Source of the DNA: Cyrtodaria siliqua
Lineage: Eukaryota; Mollusca; Bivalvia; Adapedonta; Hiatellidae
Assembly (NCBI GenBank): GCA_037043455.1
Contig: JAWPHD010011026.1
Location: forward strand, 23,552 to 87,551
Direction: 5' to 3'
DNA: 64,000 nt
Shown here one piece after another: positions 8,771 to 20,627 of the stretch (within the stretch, counting starts at the first letter, position 1; every line of letters starts with the position of its first letter). Under the pieces are notes generated by a model. That model saw only the letters and a program-made list of their open reading frames with translations, did not search any database and was not told the origin of the DNA. The translations under genes were made by a program, and so were the position numbers.

Positions 8771-11357
8771 ACATGGAAATGTCAAGTGTTGTCTCTTACT
8801 CTCTTTCCACATTACTCCCATTTTATGGAGATGTCGAGCGCTGTCATTTCTGCATTACTCACATTTTATGGAGATGACGACCGCTGTCATTTCTGCATTA
8901 CTCACATATTATGGAGATGTCGACCGCTGTCATTTCTGCATTACTCACATTTTATGGTGATGTCGACCGCTGTCATTTCTGCATTACTCACATTATATGG
9001 AGATGTCGACCGCTGTCATTTCTGCATTACTCAAATTTTATGGAGATGTCGACCACTGTCATTCCTGCAATACTCCCATTTTCATGGAGATGTCGACCGC
9101 TGTCATTTCTGCATTACTCACATTTTATGGAAATGTCGACCGCTGTCATTTCTGCATTACTCCCATTTTATGGAGATGTCGACCGCAGTCATTCATGCAT
9201 TACTCTCATTTTATGGAGATGTCGACCGCTGTCATTTCTGCATTATTCCCATCATCATGACGATGTCAACCGCTGTCATTTCTGCATTACTCCCATTTTC
9301 ATGGAAATGTCGAGCGCTGTCATTCTGCATTACTCTCATTTTCATGGAGATGTCGACCGCTGTCATTTCTGCATTACTCCCATTTTATGGAGATGTCGAC
9401 CACTGTCATTATTGCATTACTCCCATTATCATGGAGATGTCGACCGCTGTCATTTCCGTATTACTCTCATTTTCATGGAGATGTTGAATGCTGTCATTTC
9501 TGCATTACTCCCATTTTATGGAGATGTCGACCGCTGTCATTCCTGCATTACTCTCATTTTCATGGAGATGTCGACCGCTGTCATTTCTGCATTAATCACA
9601 TTTTATGTAAATGTCGACCGCTGTCATTTCTGCATTACTCCCATTTTATGGAGATGTCGACCGCAGTCATTCATGCATTACTCTCATTTTATGGAGATGT
9701 CGACCGCTGTAATTTCTGCATTATTCCCCATTATCATGACGATGTCAACCGCTGTCCTTTCTGCATTACTCCCATTTTCATGGAGATGTCGAGCGCTGTC
9801 ATTCTGCATTACTCTCATTTTCATGGAGATGTCGACCGCTGTCATTTCTGCATTACTCCCATTTTATGGAGATGCCGACCGCTGTCATTATTGCATTACT
9901 CCCATTATCATGGAGATGTCGACCGCTGTCATTTCTGCATTACTTTCATTTTCATGGAGATGTCGACTGCTGTCATTTCTGCATTACTCCCATTTTATGG
10001 AGATGTCGACCGCTGTCATTCCTGCATTACTCTCATTTTCATGGAGATGTCGAGCGCTGCCATTCCTGCATAAATCCCATTATTATGGAGATGTCGACCG
10101 CTGTCATTTCTGCATTACTCCCATTTTCATGGAGATGTCGAGTGGTGTCATTTTTGCATTACTCCCATTTTGTGGAGATGTCGAGCGCTGTCATTTCTGC
10201 ATTACTCTCATTTTCATGGAGACGTCGAGTGCTGTCATTTCTGCATTACTCTCATTTTCACAGAAATGACGAGCGCATTTCTGCATCTCTCCCATTTTTA
10301 TGGAGATGTCGAGCGCTGTCGTTGCGCATTACTCTCACTTTTACAGAGATGTCGACCGCTGTTATTCCTGCATTACAGTCATTTCATAGAGATGTCGAGC
10401 TCTGTCATTTCTACATTACTCTCATTTTCATGGAGATGTCGACTGCTGTCATTTCTGCATTACTCCCATTTTATGGAGATGTCGACCGCTGTCATTCCTG
10501 CATTACTCTCATTTTCATGGAGATGTCGAGCGCTGCCATTTCTGCATAAATCCCATTATTATGGAGATGTCGACCGCTGTCATTTCTGCATTACTCCCAT
10601 TTTCATGGAGATGTCGAGTGGTGTCATTTTTGCATTACTCCCATTTTGTGGAGATGTCGAGCGCTGTCATTTCTGCATTACTCTCATTTTCATGGAGACG
10701 TCGAGCGCTGTCATTTCTGCATTACTCTCATTTTCACAGAAATGACGAGCGCATTTCTGCATCTCTCCCATTTTTATGGAGATGTCGAGCGCTGTCGTTG
10801 CGCATTACTCTCACTTTTACAGAGATGTCGACCGCTGTTATTCCTGCATTACAGTCATTTCATAGAGATGTCAAGCTCTGTCATTTCTACATTACTCTCA
10901 TTTTTATGGAGATGTCGAGCGCTGTCATTTCTGCATTACTCCCATGTTCATGGAGATGTCGAGCGCTGTCATTTCTGCATTACTCCCATTTTCATGGAGA
11001 TGTCGAGCGCAGTCAGTTCTGCATTACTCCCATTTTTATGGAGATGTTGAGCGCTGTAATTTCTGCATTGCTCTCATTTTCATGCAGATGTCGAGGCTGT
11101 CATTTCTGCATTACTCTCATTTTCACAGAGATGTCGAGCGCTGTCATTTCTGCATCACTCCCTTTTTTATGGAGATGTCAAGCGCTGTCATTGCGCATAA
11201 CTCTCACTTTTACAGAGATGTCGAGCGCTGTTATTCCTGCATTACTCTCATTTTCATAGAGATGTCGACCGCAGTCATTTCTGCATTACTCTCATGTTTA
11301 TGGAGATGTCGAGCGCTGTCATTTCTGCATTACTCCCATTTTCATGGAAATGTCGAA
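8771..11357. repeat. Minisatellite of 43-44 bp units with about 477 bp higher-order repeats
   Basis: About 60 units contain ATGGAGATGTCGA, CGCTGTCATTTCTGCAT and TACTCCCATTTT. Variant units recur at fixed offsets. The ACCGCAGTCATTCATGCA variant at 9183 returns at 9661. The CATAAATCCCATTATTATGG variant at 10069 returns at 10545. The CGACTGCTG variant near 9965 returns near 10440. So blocks of 11 units have been duplicated as a whole. Open frames across the array come from the unit lacking stops and should not be read as genes. Confidence 0.9.
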
Positions 11358-12290
11358 CTTCATCCTAACTGTAGCAGTCCAATAGGCCCTTGGTGCCTGG
11401 ATATCTTACATTAGAATCAGCACCAGACCCTTAGGACAGACCCACAAACATAAATATAAACATTTACCAATGGAGGTAAGGTTATGGGTCTGATGATGGT
11501 CTGGGGCGGATTCCGAAAGTTCCAGGCGACTGTTACCTAACCAGATGAAAAATGCAAAACTTGCTATTTTCCGACATATAAAAATAAAAATAAAACAGTT
11601 ATATACTTACAATATACAGGTGTGGAACATCCTCTTCAGAATATTCACTCAAATAAACTCATTCAAATTCATTGTTTTAAATTGTTACAATTTCATTGAA
11701 AAATAGTACACTGTTGATAACACACCAATTTGCCTATATAGACACATGATAATGGTTATTTATGCAAAAATACCACAGTTTCTTGAGCACATGTGTTTCT
11801 AATAGAATAATCTCTGCAGGATACTGCATGATACTGCATCAGATCAAAGGAAATTGCATACTACCTGGTAATAATAATTAACTGACCCAGTCAGCAAGAT
11901 TTATAATCCAGCTTTTCCCCCAATCTATCATAAATTGTGTTTCTACATGACTGTACACTTATATTATTCTGATATTAAGCATTAATTATCTTTGTCATTT
12001 TTTTTACTTTTAAATACATGTTATTTAAAGTATGTGTGCTTAAATTTCAAAGTAGATTTTATATTTGTTAAATTTGTAGATAGTTCCTATATAATAATTC
12101 ACAATGACTTAAACTATTAAATTGACTTGTCATGATGGTCATGTTAATGCAGAGTAATATTGATATCATTTTGCACTTGGGACACAATTTTAATTGTTCT
12201 GGTTTTAAATGTTGGAGTTATCATGACGTTTGGTATTTAAAAATGTTCTTGCAACACAATAATACATATTTTGGCTTTTTCTTAAAAAAT
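11358..12290. other. No gene seen (AT-rich spacer)
   Basis: Between the minisatellite and the SINE I see no long ORF, no repeat array and no clear TIRs. The first 150 bases are GC-richer than the rest (GTGCCTGGATATC, GGTCTGGGGCGG) and might be the end of another repeat. Confidence 0.5.
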
Positions 12291-12590
12291 AATTGAATTG
12301 AATTGAATGTTGTTTAACGGCTCATCAACACAGTATAGGTTATTTAGTGCCGCCCCAGAGAGAGGGGAAGGATACATAGGAATCCGGGAACCGTGCCCTA
12401 CTCTTATATCAAATAGATTCCTATGGTTCTTTAACGTGCTCGGAGGATATACCGATACACGGGACCGTCCCCATCCGATGGACAAGGCTAAGGGAAAGTG
12501 TCTTGCCCAAGAACACACCGACGAAACTCAGTGGCACCACGGAGGATTGAACCCGGGGCCTCCGGTTACAAATCCGCCTCGCTACCGACT
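12291..12590 (-). mobile_element. tRNA-headed SINE-like repeat
   Basis: Read on the minus strand, an A-box-like TAGCGAGGCGG (12584-12574) is followed by a B-box-like GGTTCAATCC (12553-12544), then a body of about 230 bp, ending in a (CAATT)-type tail at 12291-12310. This is the layout of a pol III SINE. The A-to-B spacing is shorter than in a tRNA gene, so the head is degenerate. The plus-strand ORF through it is incidental. Confidence 0.6.
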
Positions 12591-12747
12591 GAAAAAATAA
12601 GGTTCCACTAAAAGTTTTATACTTAGCAAAATAACTTGTTCAAGTGGTCCTTTGACATAAAATCCACATTTTACTTGAGTACATTATACTTGAGTAATAA
12701 TTAAGTAACATAGAAGAAATATCAAAAATCTGTATTAAGTTTAAGCT

Positions 12748-13188
12748 TTGTGGTGAAGTTTTGGCGAACGGAGATAAAGCAGATCAGAATGGAAAAGTTT
12801 GTCGTGATCTTATGGCGAATAAAGAAACGGCAAATCTGAAAGGAAAAGTTTGCGGCGATGTTACGGCGTGCAATAAAAAAGTAAATCGGAATGGTAAAGT
12901 TTGTCGCAATGTTGTGGCGAACAAAAAAACTGCAAGTAAGTTTGTGGTGATGTTATGGCGAACGTTCCAAATAAATAAATGTTTCTGGCGAACTTCTGGC
13001 GAATGTATAACTTTTTAGCGAGTTTGCGGCAAATTCGCCAAAGATTACCATGGTGTTTGCGGGAACATCACCGCTAGTGGCGAACATTGGCGAACAATTA
13101 AGAATTGTTCTGGCGAACAAAATTGTTCGCTGCAACCTTGCAGCAAACTTGCAGCAACCTTGCAGCAAACCTTTTCATTTGGTAAGGG
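12748..13188 (-). repeat. Right subterminal array with GGCGA / TTTGC motifs
   Basis: Repeated motifs of the kind TTTGCGGCGATGTT, GTTCTGGCGAAC and TTGCAGCAA occur at irregular 20-60 bp spacing and end at TTTGGTAAGGG (13178-13188). Read from 13188 inward it parallels the start of the 1124-1720 array (CCTTACCAAA then TTTGCTGCAA). It is more diverged and less regular than the left array. Confidence 0.55.
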
Positions 13189-13284
13189 CCCTTTCATTTT
13201 TTAATGTGTTTGATTTGTAAATGTTCACCTTTTAAGTCAGTATCATCCATTAGACTGGATGCGCGCACAACCTGAACTTTATAT

Positions 13285-13355
13285 TAGTCGACGTGCCGTA
13301 AAACCACATTCATTCATATTAGTCGACGTGCCGTGAAACCCCATTCATTCATATT
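13285..13355 (-). mobile_element. Two short LINE 3'-tail fragments
   Basis: GTCGACGTGCCGTRAAAC followed by CATTCATTCAT occurs twice (from 13287 and 13322). The same sequence forms the 3' end of the I-like LINE copies at 34865 and 58861. These are probably extreme 5' truncations or a tandem pair of tails. Confidence 0.6.
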
Positions 13356-13490
13356 TAGATCTAATCAATTTAATTAACTGCTCCCTATTGGTTGCTCCTG
13401 CTGTATTGGCCAGTTTGGTTTTATTAGACTACAGTTTACATACTAATTTTATCTTGCTTTTATTAATTATTTAATAAGATTTAACTGTCT

Positions 13491-13518
13491 ATCCATCCAT
13501 CCATCCATCCATCCATCC
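13491..13518. repeat. (ATCC)n microsatellite
   Basis: About seven perfect tetranucleotide units. Confidence 0.95.
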
Positions 13519-14958
13519 CGAGCAATATCTTATAAACGGTTGGAGGGATTTTAATGCAAATTGGTGTAAATGTTGTCTAGTCCTTGTGTTTTTATGGGTA
13601 TGTCCTTGTCCTCCCTTGTCCATATGTCAGTTTATGTTTATTGTAGCATTCGGGGAAAAAGTGTTTCCCTTTATTGCATATGTGTGCATACTTTTTCATA
13701 CTTGTCTCTGCCGTCGTGCTATATTGGGACAGGAACTTTACTGATTGATTAGCCTAGTTATTACTGGGATGTTAATTTAGAATTCTCTGTTTTCAATGGA
13801 TGTTTGTGGGTGATGACTGTTGTTGTTTTTACAAAGTAATTAAACGTTTGGGCCTCCTCAAACTCAGTAACTTCTATAGAAATTACATTAAATGTATATA
13901 GTAGAATAAACTCATGTCTAATACATGAGAAACAAGAGGAAACAGCTCAGGCATGCCATTATATACAGGACTGAAACTTTAAAAAACACTTAAAAAGTCA
14001 TATTTCAGGATTCACGAAAGCAATAATGACAAAATCAGCTTTAGTGTCGCCTGCCTCGCAGACGTGTAGGGATTACATTTTTTGTCCTGCGTCTGTTCGT
14101 CGGTCACACTTTTTTGTCACACAATTTTTGTCTCATTTTTTTGTTGTTGTGAAAAGGCGCCAATGTCCAACAGGCGACACTCATGCTCAGGAGAGCACTC
14201 AATTCAAGTTAACTCAAACCTGCATTTCAGGGCTACAAAAGTTGTAGACTCAATATCGAGTCGACATCACCACATAGTACGTATGTTTGATCATGATAGA
14301 ACTAACTTAGGACGAACACTGCGCCCATATATTCATTTGACTGACTTTAATATGGACTCGAACTAGATAACTATTTTGCTTATTTTATTATCTTAAAAAT
14401 TGACAACCATAGGTCCACCTTAGCATAACAGATTTTGTAAGTTTTATAATGCCTTTAATGGCACCCTTATTGTTTCTCTTATATAACGTCTTACATTTCA
14501 TCATTCAAGACAGGCATGTAAATATTAGGATTTTTAATGCATATAGAGCAGTATATAGAATTATTTTCATTAAAATCTGTGTAATTTTTCCAACTTACTG
14601 ACTTAATACTTAATAGTATTGGCATGTGTATGAAAACATGACATTTTGGATAATTTTCTGAAAAGATATCTAGAATTAAGTTTAAACCTTCATATATTGA
14701 GGTCAAAATATCTGTACTACTGTACAAACAGGCAAAACTTAATATAAAAAAAACAAGTTGGCATAATGATCCCAATTTATATATATCAAGGTCACTAGTT
14801 TTGGCTGTGTTTTAGTTACAATTCAATACTTGTTTGCTATAATTTATGAATAGTGATAATAACAGTTGCATCATGTATGTAGCTGACAGATCTATACAAA
14901 CGCTATTTGGGTTTTACCCATTTTGATACTTCAGTTTTCTAGTTGAAACTTGTTCAGC
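13519..14958. other. No gene supported upstream of the DUF4806 gene
   Basis: Short overlapping frames at 14026-14366 have no recognisable motif. The interval presumably holds the promoter and any 5' noncoding exon of the downstream gene. A possible splice acceptor (TTGTTCAG) ends at 14957, two bases before its ATG. Confidence 0.4.
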
Positions 14959-17900
14959 ATGTATATGCTAGTTGAGTTCGTTGATCACAAGGAACTGGCC
15001 ATCATCCCAGACAACTGGTTAGATGGTACAAAATGCGGTCTGTGGCCTCCGTACAAAAGCACTAGTAGGATTACTAGAGCGGTGATACAGATGGAACCAC
15101 CAACTGGTAGCTGGAAAGCCTACCCAATTCGGGAAATGTATCGGAATGGTAAGTTTTTTTGTAAAAATAAAAGAGAATTTAGCCATTCTTTTGGCTGCAA
15201 ATAAAATTTGAATGCTCATTTACATTACATGTACATGTATAATAGTTTCCCTGTTGTTTAACCAGACTAGAAGAGGGCATACAAAATTATTTCAATAAGG
15301 TCAAGTGGAGATTTTGTATAATGTGGAATTTTATCATTTTGAGAGCCAGGTTTAAAATAAATTGCAATACATGTAGAAATTGCAATACGTATTGGATCTG
15401 TTGGAAGTTCAGAAAAGGGATATCTGACACTTATATCTCTTTTATAAGTCATTTCATCCTTCAAAATCTTCAGTAAATTCTTATATAGTTAATAGTTAAG
15501 TATTTCTGCATGTTTCAGAATCTTATGATAAAGTACGAAGCAAATTAAAAAAGGCAGAAGAGGACTCTGACCTTCAGACCGACATCGAAACAAGTGATGG
15601 GCGTCCTGTCCGAAGAAAAAGGTATGAGGGGTTATTAGTCTTATCAAAATTAAGTTTTCGAATCAATGTATGTCTTATCTACTGTAGTTGCAAACTCGTG
15701 CGTCCTTCACGCATGAAAATGCGAAACTATTTCATAATATGAATTTATATATAATGACCTATATAGGGGTTCAACACGAACGCTAGCTCGACAGCCCGAG
15801 GCTTGTTGATTTTAGATAGGGTTAATTAAAGTCATAATCTGACCAGGCTGACTGGCAATGGTTGTTTTTTCTCCTTTATTATTCTAGAATTAAAAAATAG
15901 TAACATTCAAACAAAGATCAAGAAAATCAGCAATTTGTCTTTATTTTCGTTTTGGCCCGGCGGATGTAATAATCTTGATTGCATATATCCTTAGAGTAGC
16001 GTAAACAAGTGGGCATGCATGGTTTTCAGCAATGATTAGCTAGCTCATTTTGAGGGGGGCTAGTAAGGAACAAAAGTAAACTGAGCCTTGTGGGCTATTA
16101 AAAAAAATAATATTGAACCCAGTATATAAGTATAATATGCTAGGCACAATATTTGTTCATGACAACTGTTAGATAAAATTAATTTGTATCTTGTACCACT
16201 TCAAGTCTGTACGTTATTACTAGGGTTTCAAAATCGGCAGAATTTCATAATCAATCATCAGATATAATGATGAATCTGATTATATAATCGAATTGAGAAA
16301 CTCAAATTTAAAGTATTAATATAGTTAAAAACATCCAAAACTTGATGAAATAATTTGTCACATTTATCATAATCGACTATCTATCGGATGAGCGTTTTCG
16401 ATCAATCATCGATTAAAACCGATCATCGTTTAAACCCTAGTTATTACTGTATATTACAAATACCAAAACGGATGTGATTTACTGTCCTAGCTGCAGTCAG
16501 ATAAATACATAGGTAACTGGATATCGACCGGTATTACATCCTGTATCATAAAAAAACGCCTTCTATTTTCAGGTCTCCAATTCGATACAGTTCGGATTCT
16601 GAAAATGACGAGCCTGTCAGAAGCAGACCTAAGAAAACTGCCCTTGAACAGAGTCTGCCAACTCCGCCGACACGTATCCCAACCCCTGATAGAGAACAGA
16701 CCTCAATAGTACCGGAGCCACAAGAACAGCCTGTACCATTGACAAATAGGAGATCAAGTTTGCCTACACCAGACATACGGCTTGGTACAAATTTGTTAAG
16801 CATTTTATTTTTAAGGCAGGAGCCCCTCAGGGCTCTGAGCCTTTGTGTTTTAAGCTTTTAAATTAAATGTATTTTTGATACGTATACAGCACAAAGGATG
16901 TATAAACCCTGTTAATTTGTACCGTATTTAATTGCAGGACCTACAGCTACCCCTACCCCTAATCAGACATCAAATTTGCCTAAACCACACAGACTCTTTA
17001 GTACAAATTCAGGTAAATAAATTTGTTAAGCTTTTTAAATATTCCGTATAAAATCAACAATTTTTGTTGTGAACCTTGGTAATTAGAAAAGTTTCATATA
17101 CTTGTAATGCTTTGGCCTTTTGGCTGGCGTTTGACTGTCCCATTGTCTGTTAGACATTTGACTTGAGCTCACTTCACTTGGCAATATTTTTTAGGTTTTA
17201 TAAGTGTAGTTTTAAAGCTTTTAAATTAAATTTATTGTTGAATTTTGATAATATACAGCACAAAGGATGTAAACCCTGTTAATTTGTACCATATTTAATT
17301 GCAGGACCTATATATACAGCTACCCCTACCCCTAATCGGACATCAACTTTGCCTAAAACAAACAGACAGCTTAATTAGTACAAATTCAGGTAATTAAGAA
17401 TTTTAAGTAAAATCAACAATTTTTGTTGTAAACCTTGGAAATAGATAAGTTTCCTATACAATTTGGCCTATTGTCAGTTGTTTGTCTGTTAGACATTCAA
17501 CTTGAGCTCACTTCACTTGGCAATATTTTTTGTATTTTATAAGTGTAGTTTTAAAGATTTTAAGTTGATTTTTTGAGAGAGAAAAACAAGAGCTATTGTC
17601 ATGACCCTGGCATTGTCGTCGTTGTCGTCATCCCGTTAGAGTTTTTTGTTTAGCTCAGCTTTTCTTCTGTTTTCTTGCAAACTACAACAGTTGTTATAGT
17701 CACTAAAATTCATAGACATATTCATATAATGATAAACAATCAAAATATATAGCTGGAGTACCTTAGTTATTTGACTTTAGACTTCAAAATGTAATGGACT
17801 TAGAAAATCTAAATTCAACAACAAAAGGGACAATAAGTACAAAAACCATCCCTGCGCTAAAGATTTGAAATTTCACAAACTTGTTATCTTGTAACCCTGT

Positions 17901-20627
17901 TAATTTGTACCATATTTAATTGCAGGACCTACAGCAACCCCAAACTCTAGGACATCAAGTTGGCCAACGCTTGACAGGCAGATTGATACAAATTCAGGTA
18001 AATAAATTTGTTAAGCTTTTTAAAGACCCATTATCCTCAAATAAGAGTAATATTGTGATATTTCTATAATTGACTGATACTTTAGATATAAAAAAGTATG
18101 TATAAAATAAATCTATTGCACCTTTGTTTCAGACAAAATAGTTTTGATAATAAAAATTAACACTAAATTATAACGCCGAATTATTAAAAAAGCACTCCAG
18201 TATTTTAATCAATACTAGTACAAAATTGAATGTTGTAGCAAGCCTTCTCGGGTAAAAAAAACAGTGTCAAAGTGACATCATACGGACATGTATATCTGAA
18301 CAGGTGTTGGTTTATATATATGTTTCAAAGAAGTGTAAATGGTTTTTAACACAAATGATAACATATACCAATACTCTTATTTGAGGTGTTGGGACTTAAA
18401 TCCGTATTAAATCAACAATTTTTGTCGTGAACCTTGATGATAGATAAGTTTCATTCAATTGTAATGCTTTGGCCTATTCGCTGGCTACAACTGTACGTCT
18501 GTGCTTTAGACATTTGACTTTAGGTCTAGGTACACGTACTTGACGTCAAGTACGTGTACCTAGACCTAAAGTCAAATGTCTGAAGCACAGACGTACAGTT
18601 GTAGCCAGCGAATCGGTCATATTAGTAGTGTTTTATAATTGTAGTTTTTAAGCTTTTAAATTAAATATATCATAAACATTTGATTCTTATACAGCACAAA
18701 GGCGTAAACCCTGTTAATGTGTACCATGGCTATATGTAGTTTACGTCTTTGAACTTCGATTTTTCAACATTATAACAGTCTAAAACTTTAACCACTCTTT
18801 AATTAAATACATGTTTTCACAGCAAGAGATGTGCGAATTTACACTCTCCTTGAACAACTTAAAGAGGAACAACAAAACCATACCACACTTCTAAAAAGCA
18901 TCCTTGCCAGACTGGGGGAAGGGGGGGAAATAGACCCAATGCCAGAGGACATTTCTTTCCCTATTTCCACTGAGGTTGAAATGGGTTCATTTCACGACAG
19001 AATGAGTGACAGCAATGTCCAAAAGGCGGTGGTAAGTTGCTTTATTGAAAATATTAAAGGCATAAAGAAGAGACTCTCAAAAGGGGATTAGTATATAATG
19101 CAAATTATTATTGTATATCTTTAATACCTTTAATACTTTAAAAACAAATGAATACATTAGGAAACCATCAATATATCATTTTAAGTAGGCTTAAATGAAA
19201 CTATAGTCATGGAATTTAGTTCAGTGAGGTGTCTTATCTTAACTTGTGCCCCTCACCCTTTATGCATGTCGGATATTCTAAGTAAACACAATTTTGCCTG
19301 GAAACCCTATGTGCAAATACTGTATGGGGTTAATTTTATGTTTATGTATCTGTTGTAGGTAAGTCATCTGGCGTCTGTTGGAGGTACCTCAATCGGCAAC
19401 ATGGCAGAAAGAATTCTGAAATATGTCATGACCAATTCTTTGGCGGTGCAGTATAACTGGACTGGGGCAAACACAAAATTCTGCTTCAAAAGTCTAGTGC
19501 TGCCCGTTCTCCTTAAACGTAAGTTGAATATTATTATTTTAATTGACTCAGAACTGAGAAATTAATTTGTGAAGCTGCAATAATCTGTTTACAAAGTTCG
19601 AGTGTTTACACTCGCGTAACGGTTGTATTATGTTGTGCCCCTTTGCATTTGTATGTCTATTTACTTTTTCAAACTAACTAAAGTGTGTGCTTTGAAAGAC
19701 CAGTCTGCCCACCCATTAAATATTATAAATTTATAAAGTCTTAGTTTATGAAAAATGAAACGTCCGTGGCTGATGAGCAAATGTGTAAAAAGTGTTTGTT
19801 TAGTTAGCTATAATGTATATCGTCAGTGATTTTCCAAAATCTCGTAGCTAATTTGCTACGATGATTTCGTCATTTTTCTTTTTTTTAAAACTCTTTTTAT
19901 ACGGTTGTTAGCCCGCGTATTCTGTCAAATTCTCGTTGCTCTACGCCAATTCGAACCCTAAAAAAAGTCATGAGACATAAACTCGTAGCTCGATTGGATG
20001 GCAAAAATATATGTTAAAATCTCGTAGCAGTCGAGAAACAAACTTTGTAATTGCTTATCGAACAATTTAAAGGCTATATGTACTTACACTATCTTGCTTC
20101 AGCTGAAGACCGAATAATGAAATTTCATACCCGATCCATGTTTTAGTGGTTTATTTTTGTTTGTTAAATGAGTTACGAGATTTTGACAGTACAATTCAGG
20201 AAAAATGTTTTTTGTATCTCCTGAAAAAGTTGGTGCTGGCCAAAAAAAATAGTTACGAGATTTTGAAAAATCATTGACGATATATATAACTTTTCCTGTT
20301 AGGGGGCAGATGCCTTAAGTATTAGGCCACCGATACTTACAGGTGTATGTTATGAGCTGAACATGCTGGATATTTGTATTTTTGATTGCTTTAAGGTATT
20401 GTGATTTAAAACAAATAAAAGGATTGTAAAAACTTCATTTTTCAGGAGCCATAAGAATAACTTTCAGGCAAGCGACGTCGGCTGATGTAGAGAAATCGGT
20501 CAGATCTTTCCTGAAGTCGGCAAAAGACAGGGATGGTGGCAGACAAAGGAGAAGGGACAAAAATAATCCTGCCACTACACCAGCTGCTTCCAACCCCTCC
20601 AGTGATGAAGACTCCGATACTTTTTAA
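14959..20627 (+). CDS. DUF4806-domain protein, 8-exon model with duplicated small exons
   Basis: Exons 14959-15148, 15519-15621, 16573-16784, 16938-17012, 17926-17997, 18823-19031, 19359-19518 and 20446-20627 all have GT-AG borders. Their phases agree, giving exactly 401 codons including TAA. The N-terminal segment (YMLVEFVDHKE, IPDNWL, LWPPY, WKAYPIREMY) and the C-terminal segment (VSHLASVGG, ILKYVMTNSLAVQYNW, LPVLLKRAI) are the two conserved parts of animal DUF4806 proteins. The middle is Pro/Ser/Thr-rich, followed by a short helical stretch (IYTLLEQLKEEQQNH). The acidic tail ends SDEDSDTF. The molecular role is unknown. Such genes are often repeated in invertebrate genomes and may be transposon-carried. 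A further exon copy at 17305-17389 has a stop and a length that is not a multiple of three, so it is left out. The donor after 16784 (GTACAA) is weak. Confidence 0.75.
16221..16439. mobile_element. 219 bp hAT-type MITE in an intron
   Basis: Ends TAGGGTTTCAAAATCG and, inverted, TAGGGTTTAAACGATGATCG. The 8 bp GTTATTAC lies directly outside both ends (16213-16220 and 16440-16447). An 8 bp duplication and a TAGGG start fit the hAT superfamily. No ORF. Confidence 0.8.
16785..18720 (+). repeat. Tandem duplication of a small exon with flanking intron in the DUF4806 gene
   Basis: Units share an upstream intron part (AAACCCTGTTAATTTGTACC then TTTAATTGCAG), an exon starting GACCTA, and a downstream part (ACAAATTCAGGTAAATAA). 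Exon copies lie at 16938-17012, 17305-17389 and 17926-17997. A fourth upstream piece near 18691-18725 has no exon. The end of the exon at 16573-16784 (AGGAGATCAAGTTTGCCTAC) resembles the unit too, so the series may have started there. The copy at 17305 carries an in-frame TAG and is 85 bp long. Confidence 0.85.
18477..18612. repeat. 136 bp near-perfect palindrome without spacer, in an intron
   Basis: Arms of 68 bp meet at TGACGTCA (18541-18548). Outer ends are TTCGCTGGCTACAACTG and CAGTTGTAGCCAGCGAA. One mismatch was found (CTTTAGAC against GTCTGAAG). The left arm is part of the repeated intron sequence of the exon units, so the right arm is a fold-back copy of it. Confidence 0.9.

Larger units (their letters stand above)
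1124..13188. mobile_element. Possible 12 kb composite DNA element bounded by CCCTTACCAAA inverted ends
   Basis: CCCTTACCAAA at 1124-1134 and its inverse TTTGGTAAGGG at 13178-13188 each lead inward into GC-richer arrays of TTTGCTGCAA and GGCGA-type motifs (1140-1720 and 12748-13175). Flanking CC on both sides could be a 2 bp target duplication but is too short to be evidence. Inside lie younger insertions: the 6.3 kb TIR element, a MITE, a minisatellite and a SINE. Alternatively the two arrays are independent copies of one family. No transposase belonging to this unit is seen between the ends; the one at 1-843 lies outside. Confidence 0.35.

Noticed and set aside
8786..11414. Long overlapping ORFs (up to 452 codons) in three frames
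   Set aside because: They arise because the 43-44 bp minisatellite unit lacks stop codons. The same peptides appear in every frame by unit phase change, and no known domain is present.
12540..12590. Functional tRNA gene on the minus strand
   Set aside because: A and B boxes are too close and no acceptor-stem pairing or anticodon arm could be laid out.
12307..12600. 97-codon ORF
   Set aside because: It coincides with the SINE; SINE bodies do not code.
17305..17389. Fifth coding exon of the DUF4806 gene
   Set aside because: Has good splice borders, but contains TAG in the required phase and is 85 bp long, which would break the otherwise perfect frame.
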